Source of the DNA: Microgenomates group bacterium | GTDB taxonomy: Bacteria; Patescibacteriota; Microgenomatia; UBA1406; GWC2-37-13 | Direction: 5' to 3' | Assembly (NCBI GenBank): GCA_029906985.1 | Contig: JARYMT010000003.1 | Location: forward strand, 78,058-142,057 | Length of the DNA stretch: 64,000 bases | Part shown: piece by piece, positions 59,417 through 64,000 of the stretch | Position numbering within the stretch: position 1 is the stretch's first letter | Layout: each line of letters opens with the position of its first letter | Made by a program: the position numbers and the translations under genes | The notes under the pieces: model-generated | What the model was told of the DNA's origin: nothing | The model's database searches: none | What the model saw: the letters and a program-made list of their open reading frames with translations, nothing else

Positions 59417-60535
59417 ATGAAAGTGGCAATTGTCCATGATCAGCTTTGTGAATTTGGCGGAGCAGAAAGAGTCCTTCTTGTTTTTAAAAAAATTTTTCCC
59501 CAAGCGAAAATTTTTACCTCTACTTTAAATTTTAAAAAACTGGGCAATCACAGGAATTTTTTTGAAAATTGTCAGGTCGAGGTCTCTTGGTTTGGTAAAA
59601 TCCCAATTATAAAAAATTATTACTCGCCCTTTAGATTCCTTACCCCACAAATTTGGCAAAGTTTTGACTTCTCTCAATATCAATTGGTAATTTCTTCTTC
59701 GGGTTCGTGGATGAGTAAAGGAGTGATTACTAAACCACCGACCGTCCATATAAGTTATATTCATCACCCCCCCCGATATCTTTATGGATATGAAACCGCT
59801 ATCGAATGGCAAAAATATCCTTTGATAAAATTATACGGCAATATTGTCAATCATTATTTACGGCTGTGGGATTACCAGGCATCACAAAGACCAGACTATC
59901 TAATCGCCAATTCTTATGAAACTCAACGACGAATTAAAAAATTTTATCGAAGAGAGGCCGAGGTAATTTATCCACCAGTCAATATTCCTAAAATAAATTT
60001 AAAAAACAAAAAACCTGTCGGTGATTTTTTTATTACCATTTCACGATTGGCCAGGGCAAAGCATATTGATATTTTAATTAGGGCAGCCAATAAAATGAAG
60101 TTAAAACTGAAAATTATCGGCAGCGGTAAAGATGAAAAAAATCTTCGTTCAATCGCCGGACCAACAGTGGAATTTTTGGGTAATCTTTCCGACGAAAAGC
60201 TTGGGAATTATTTATCAAAAGCCAAAGGTTTTTTATTTGCTGCGGTTGATGAGGAATTTGGCATTGCTCCAGTTGAGGCAATGGGCTATGGCTTACCAGT
60301 AATTGCCTATCGTTCGGGAGGAATACCGGAATATATCGAAGATGGAAAAAATGGCTTTTTATTTAACGAATTAAATGAAAACTTTTTAATGGAAAAAATC
60401 AAACAATTATTGGGCTTAAATCAAGAAACTTATTTTAAAATAAAATTGGCCGCCAGAAAAAAAGCCGAACAATTTAGTGAAGAAATTTTCCGAAAAAAGA
60501 TTAAAAAAATTATCAAATCAAAAATAAAAATTTAA
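59417..60535 (+). CDS. GT4 (GT-B fold) glycosyltransferase
   Basis: 372 residues. The N-terminal half starts KVAIVHDQLCEFGGAERVL, which is typical of mannosyl- and related transferases. The donor-binding half has FITISRLARAKHIDILIRAAN near 205, and the signature EEFGIAPVEAMGYGLPVIAYRSGGIPEYIEDGKNGFLF near 275, including the catalytic ExxxxxxxE. Sugar and acceptor are unknown. The gene lies divergent to uppP, consistent with lipid-carrier-linked glycan assembly. Confidence 0.88.
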   Translation: MKVAIVHDQLCEFGGAERVLLVFKKIFPQAKIFTSTLNFKKLGNHRNFFENCQVEVSWFGKIPIIKNYYSPFRFLTPQIWQSFDFSQYQLVISSSGSWMSKGVITKPPTVHISYIHHPPRYLYGYETAIEWQKYPLIKLYGNIVNHYLRLWDYQASQRPDYLIANSYETQRRIKKFYRREAEVIYPPVNIPKINLKNKKPVGDFFITISRLARAKHIDILIRAANKMKLKLKIIGSGKDEKNLRSIAGPTVEFLGNLSDEKLGNYLSKAKGFLFAAVDEEFGIAPVEAMGYGLPVIAYRSGGIPEYIEDGKNGFLFNELNENFLMEKIKQLLGLNQETYFKIKLAARKKAEQFSEEIFRKKIKKIIKSKIKI

Positions 60536-60542
60536 TTTTATT

Positions 60543-61385
60543 ATGCCTGAACTACCTGAAGTAGAAACAATAAAAAGAAGTCTAAAGCCAAAAATATTGG
60601 GAAAAATTATTGATCGGATAGAAATTTTATCGGCCAAAAACTTTATCGGTAATAAAAACGAAATTCTAAAACAGAAAATTATTGATGTAAAAAGATTTGG
60701 AAAAATTTTAGTAATTTACCTTTTTAATAAAAAGTGTTTAAATTTTCATTTAAAACTTACCGGACAAATACTTTACGCCAAAAATATCGACCAAGCCACT
60801 TTTAAAGAAATGATTCCTTTTACCAAAACCAATAAAATGCCGGCTAACACAACCCGGGTGATTATCAAATTTTCTGACCACTCTAGCCTTTTTTTTAATG
60901 ATTTAAGAAAATTTGGCTGGATAAAAATTACCAATCAACCCCTGATCCCCAAAGGGATCGATGTTTTGTCAAATAATTTTTCCCCATCGCTACTTAAAAA
61001 ATTGACCGCCAAAACCAAAAAACCAATTAAATTGCTATTGATGGATCAAGATTTAATTACTGGTATCGGTAATATTTATGCTAATGAGGCTTTATTTTTG
61101 GCTAAGATTCACCCACTGACTCCCAGCAATCAATTGTCTGAAAAACAAATTGAGAAACTTTTTTTATCAATTTTAAAAGCGGTAAAACAAGGAATTGAAG
61201 ATCGAGGATCATCAGGGGCTGACGAAGCTTTTATTTTGCCTGATGGCTCAAAAGGAGAACACCAAAAAAATTTTTTAGTTTATCAAAGAGAAGGCAAGCC
61301 TTGTCGGGTTTGCCAAACTCCGATCAAACGAATTAAGCAAGGCGGCCGAAGCAGTTTCTTTTGCCCAAAATGTCAAAAATTATAA
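60543..61385 (+). CDS. mutM: Formamidopyrimidine-DNA glycosylase (MutM/Fpg)
   Basis: Removes 8-oxoguanine. 280 residues: MPELPEVETI supplies the catalytic Pro2 and Glu3 at the N-terminus, the DNA-binding helix-two-turn-helix region lies in the middle (LLMDQDLITGIGNIYANEALF near 170), and the C-terminal zinc finger is CRVCQTPIKRIKQGGRSSFFCPKC with four Cys. It follows the GT4 gene by 7 bases, and ends 5 bases before the convergent permease gene. Confidence 0.95.
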   Translation: MPELPEVETIKRSLKPKILGKIIDRIEILSAKNFIGNKNEILKQKIIDVKRFGKILVIYLFNKKCLNFHLKLTGQILYAKNIDQATFKEMIPFTKTNKMPANTTRVIIKFSDHSSLFFNDLRKFGWIKITNQPLIPKGIDVLSNNFSPSLLKKLTAKTKKPIKLLLMDQDLITGIGNIYANEALFLAKIHPLTPSNQLSEKQIEKLFLSILKAVKQGIEDRGSSGADEAFILPDGSKGEHQKNFLVYQREGKPCRVCQTPIKRIKQGGRSSFFCPKCQKL

Positions 61386-61390
61386 AAAAT

Positions 61391-62587
61391 TTATTCGTAT
61401 CTAATTGCTTCTACTGGTTCAAGTTCAGCGGCTTTTTTTGCCGGTAAAACCCCAAAAATTATTCCAATAAAACTACAAGTGCCAATCGCCATCAATATCG
61501 TCAGAAAATCTATATAAGAGGGAAGAAAATAATGAATTCCCATATTAATCAAGTAGGCAAAAATAAGAGCCAAAATACCAGAAGCAAAACACATAAATAA
61601 AGATTCAGCTAAAAAAAGCCATAAAACATCTTTTTTCCTCGCTCCAAAAGCCCGGCGAATCCCGATTTCTTTTGTCCTTTCGGTGACAGAAACATACATA
61701 ATATTCATAATGCCAACTCCCCCAACGACTAAAGAAATACTGGCGATACCAACGAGGACAAAATTCAAAACATTGAAAATCGAATCAAGCATCGACATGG
61801 TTTCTTTTTGGTCTAACACAGAAAAACTGTTTTCATCATATTTTTTTTTAAGAATGGCAGTAATTTTTTCTTTGGTCGAGTCGATATTTTCTTTATTTTT
61901 TACTTTTAAATAAATAAACGGGTATTTTTTTTCGCCGTATATCAAGGATAAGGTACTTAATGGAGCATATACATGGGTATCTAAATCTGATCCTAATCCG
62001 CCACCACCTTTAGCTTTTAAAACAGCAATAATCTTATATGAATTCCCATCAATAGTAATTGTTTCATTAATTACATCGGTGTTGCCAAACAATTTTTTAG
62101 CCAAAACCGAGGAAATCATCACTACTTTACTTTTTTTATTACAATCCCTTTTCTCAATCAATCGGCCTTTTTCTAATTCTAAATTAAATAACTTGGAAAT
62201 CTTTTCGTTGGCTCCCAATAAATCAATAATTTCTTCTTTGCCCTTAACTTCTGCCAAAGCTCCGGTTTTCCCAATGATGGGGGATATTTCAGAAACTTCG
62301 TTGATTTTTTCTATCTGATTAAAATCTCTGGCATCAAACTTTATCCCGCCAACCAGGCCGCCGCCACGGACAATACTTTTTTTACTTCCCGGATAAATAT
62401 AAAGAAGGTTGGCACCTAAGCTTTCAAACTGGTTATTAAGATATTGTTTTAAACCTAAACCTAAACTATTTAAGAGAATAATTGATAAAATTCCGATAAA
62501 AATACCTAAAGAGGTCAAAAAAGTCCGCAGCTTATTTCTTTTAAAATCATCAAGCGAAGTCTTTAAAATGAAATAAAAATAATTCAT
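61391..62587 (-). CDS. MacB-type ABC transporter permease
   Basis: 398 residues: one N-terminal helix (about 20-45: KLRTFLTSLGIFIGILSIILLNSL), a large extracytoplasmic MacB domain, then three C-terminal helices with VGGVGIMNIMYVSVTERTKEIGIRRAFGARKKDVL near 285, the coupling-loop signature. It ends LEPVEAIRYE, as the family does. Its paralogue lies just upstream (61 bases away) and an ATPase at the window edge. Such systems export peptides or lipids or sense envelope stress. Confidence 0.9.
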   Translation of the reverse strand: MNYFYFILKTSLDDFKRNKLRTFLTSLGIFIGILSIILLNSLGLGLKQYLNNQFESLGANLLYIYPGSKKSIVRGGGLVGGIKFDARDFNQIEKINEVSEISPIIGKTGALAEVKGKEEIIDLLGANEKISKLFNLELEKGRLIEKRDCNKKSKVVMISSVLAKKLFGNTDVINETITIDGNSYKIIAVLKAKGGGGLGSDLDTHVYAPLSTLSLIYGEKKYPFIYLKVKNKENIDSTKEKITAILKKKYDENSFSVLDQKETMSMLDSIFNVLNFVLVGIASISLVVGGVGIMNIMYVSVTERTKEIGIRRAFGARKKDVLWLFLAESLFMCFASGILALIFAYLINMGIHYFLPSYIDFLTILMAIGTCSFIGIIFGVLPAKKAAELEPVEAIRYE

Positions 62588-62648
62588 TTAATTTTATTAT
62601 AATTTTTTACATAGTCAATTTAATTTACATATTTTTAATTTTGATTTA

Positions 62649-63857
62649 TTACTCATAACGAATTGCCTCGATCGGCGACAAACGAGCGGCCTTTCTGGCC
62701 GGGAAAATTCCAAAAAAAATTCCAATCGCCGAAGAAACAAAAATCGCTAAAAAAACTGATTTTATATCTATTAAAGCGGGGAAAAAGAATCTAACAAAAT
62801 AAACAATTAGACAAGAAATTGCTAGCCCAATAATCCCGCCGATTAAAGAAAGAAGAATTGATTCGAAAAGAAATTGAAAAAGAATGTCTTTTTCCAGCGC
62901 CCCTAGGGCTCTTCTTATCCCGATTTCTCTTGTCCTTTCGGTGACGGAAACATACATAATATTCATAATACCAACGCCACCAACAATTAAAGAAACAGCG
63001 CCGATACCAACCAAAACCATATTTAATACCGAAAAAATCGATTGAATGGTGGAGATTATTTCTTTGGAATCGGCAACGGAAAAGTCATCTTCTTTATAAC
63101 GTTTGAGCATAATTTCTTTGGCTTCTTTTTTTAAATCTTCGATGTCTTTTTCTGATTCAGCTTTTAATAAAAAAGTCGTAAAATTTTTTTTACCGGTAAT
63201 ATTAAAAATGGTCTTATAAGGAATATATAAAAAAGTATCTAGATTGGGTCCGCCTAATCCCCCGCCCCCTTTTGATTCTAATACACCAATCACTTTAAAA
63301 GTTTGGTCTTCAATCCTTATTTTTTGATTGACCGCCAACTCTTGATTATCAAAAATTTTTTCGGCAATTTCCGGTCCCATGACTACCACCTTGCTTTTTT
63401 TTTCTAAGTCGGTTTTTTTAAACACTTCTCCATATTTTGGGATTAAATTTCTGACAGCAAAAATTTCATCGCTGGTGCCATATAAAGTAGCTGCCTGTTC
63501 TTTACCCAAGGCTTTGACAAGAGTGGTTTTTTGAAATATCGGGACAACATCAATCGCTTTTTTAGCTTTTTTAAGATTTTGAAAATCTTTTTCTTCAAAG
63601 GTCATCGACGAGCGGATTGAAGAAAATCCGCCGCTTCGGTTAAAAACTTGTCCGGGCAAAACAAATACCAAATTTGTCCCTAAATTATTAAACTGATCGG
63701 CAATATATTGTTTTAGGCCCAAACCAAAAGCCAAAAGCAAAACCACCGAAGAGACGCCAATGACAATACCCAGGGTGGTTAGAAAGGCTCTAAGTTTGTT
63801 TTTTAATAAATCGGAGAAAGCATTTTTAATAATAAATAAAAAATAATTTTTATTCAT
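62649..63857 (-). CDS. MacB-type ABC transporter permease, paralogue of the downstream gene
   Basis: 402 residues from the ATG at 63857, which overlaps the stop of the ATPase gene by 8 bases and is preferred to an ATG 6 codons earlier. Same architecture as its neighbour: a first helix (KLRAFLTTLGIVIGVSSVVLLLAFG), the MacB domain and three C-terminal helices with VGGVGIMNIMYVSVTERTREIGIRRALGALEKDI. The two permeases (about half identical by eye) may form a heterodimer with the ATPase. Confidence 0.9.
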   Translation of the reverse strand: MNKNYFLFIIKNAFSDLLKNKLRAFLTTLGIVIGVSSVVLLLAFGLGLKQYIADQFNNLGTNLVFVLPGQVFNRSGGFSSIRSSMTFEEKDFQNLKKAKKAIDVVPIFQKTTLVKALGKEQAATLYGTSDEIFAVRNLIPKYGEVFKKTDLEKKSKVVVMGPEIAEKIFDNQELAVNQKIRIEDQTFKVIGVLESKGGGGLGGPNLDTFLYIPYKTIFNITGKKNFTTFLLKAESEKDIEDLKKEAKEIMLKRYKEDDFSVADSKEIISTIQSIFSVLNMVLVGIGAVSLIVGGVGIMNIMYVSVTERTREIGIRRALGALEKDILFQFLFESILLSLIGGIIGLAISCLIVYFVRFFFPALIDIKSVFLAIFVSSAIGIFFGIFPARKAARLSPIEAIRYE

Positions 63858-64000
63858 AACCAATAATCTGACCATCTTTAATTTTTATTATTCTATCTGT
63901 CTTTTTGGCAATATCTAAATCATGGGTAACAATTATTACCGTCCTTTTTTCTTCTTTATTTAATTTTTTTAGCAAATCCAAAATTATCTCCCCATTTTTG
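63850..64000 (-). CDS. MacB-type ABC transporter ATP-binding protein, C-terminal fragment
   Basis: Only the last 49 codons lie in the window (reading NGEIILDLLKKLNKEEKRT from the edge). IIVTHDLDIAKKTDRIIKIKDGQI carries the H-loop His and the typical end of ABC-transporter ATPases. The gene continues beyond base 64000. It overlaps the permease start by 8 bases, so the export operon is ATPase, permease, permease. Confidence 0.85.
   Translation of the reverse strand, partial: KNGEIILDLLKKLNKEEKRTVIIVTHDLDIAKKTDRIIKIKDGQIIGYE

Noticed and set aside
59393-59503. Longer N-terminus for UppP
   Set aside because: It runs through the shared promoter and into the divergent glycosyltransferase gene.

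Overview
The window looks like a piece of a small, AT-rich Candidate Phyla Radiation (Patescibacteria) chromosome, possibly of the Microgenomates group. That placement is inferred from gene content: a minimal IF-2, an aspartyl-tRNA synthetase without the GAD insert, DUF4012, DUF5679, DUF3048 and DUF4446 proteins, an RtcB-archease pair, PEGA and Ig-like envelope proteins, and very tight packing. Genes often overlap by ATGA or run tail-to-tail into each other. UGA acts as a stop (for example in ATGA overlaps), so the standard bacterial code fits and the UGA=Gly code of Gracilibacteria does not.

Layout: 1-6.3 kb is a nucleotide-sugar and glycosyltransfer block (RmlB carrying an in-frame LAGLIDADG intein, RmlD, UDP-glucose dehydrogenase, UDP-xylose synthase-like, DPM1/GtrA fusion). 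6.3-11.1 kb holds a PEGA protein, a HAD phosphatase, argS and radA. 11.1-17.7 kb is one leftward heat-shock operon, hrcA-grpE-dnaK-dnaJ, followed in the same direction by an EpmA-like ligase, EF-P and a RodZ-like protein. Its promoter region has an unusual inverted-repeat operator and a hairpin that could hide the hrcA ribosome-binding site. 17.8-26.5 kb has cca, a leftward secretion operon (secD, secF) and small enzymes. 26.5-35.8 kb is the DUF4012 protein, L25, nusA, infB, a degenerate DHH protein, rmuC and recJ. 35.8-37.3 kb holds an unknown protein behind a structured leader that resembles a transcription attenuator. 37.3-42.2 kb has aspS, a D,D-carboxypeptidase and unknown envelope proteins.

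42.2-48.2 kb is the accessory-looking part: two divergent genes of unknown role (one methyltransferase-like), a pair of related small membrane proteins, a broken and an intact GIY-YIG gene, a large protein with a ChaN/TIKI/EreA-like domain, and three hairpins each followed by CAGG, one overlapping tRNA-Tyr. 48.2-56.0 kb returns to housekeeping: an EF-Tu domain-2-like protein, murI, an MFS transporter, groEL/groES, a protease-less Lon-like ATPase, a DUF458 protein, and RtcB with archease. 56.1-58.6 kb carries seven tRNA genes (Cys, Ser, Gly, Phe, Ile(UAU), Ala, Arg) around a glycosyltransferase and a Nudix gene; tRNA-Tyr lies apart near 48.1 kb. 58.6-64 kb has uppP, a GT4 glycosyltransferase, mutM and a MacB-type ABC export system cut by the window edge.

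A theme across the window is leaderless transcription. At least a dozen genes have a TATAAT-like -10 box only 6-10 bases before ATG and no Shine-Dalgarno sequence, while a few genes (DUF5679, the EF-Tu-like gene, probably hrcA) have clear ones. All functional calls are made by reading the translated sequences and recognising motifs; no database search was possible.
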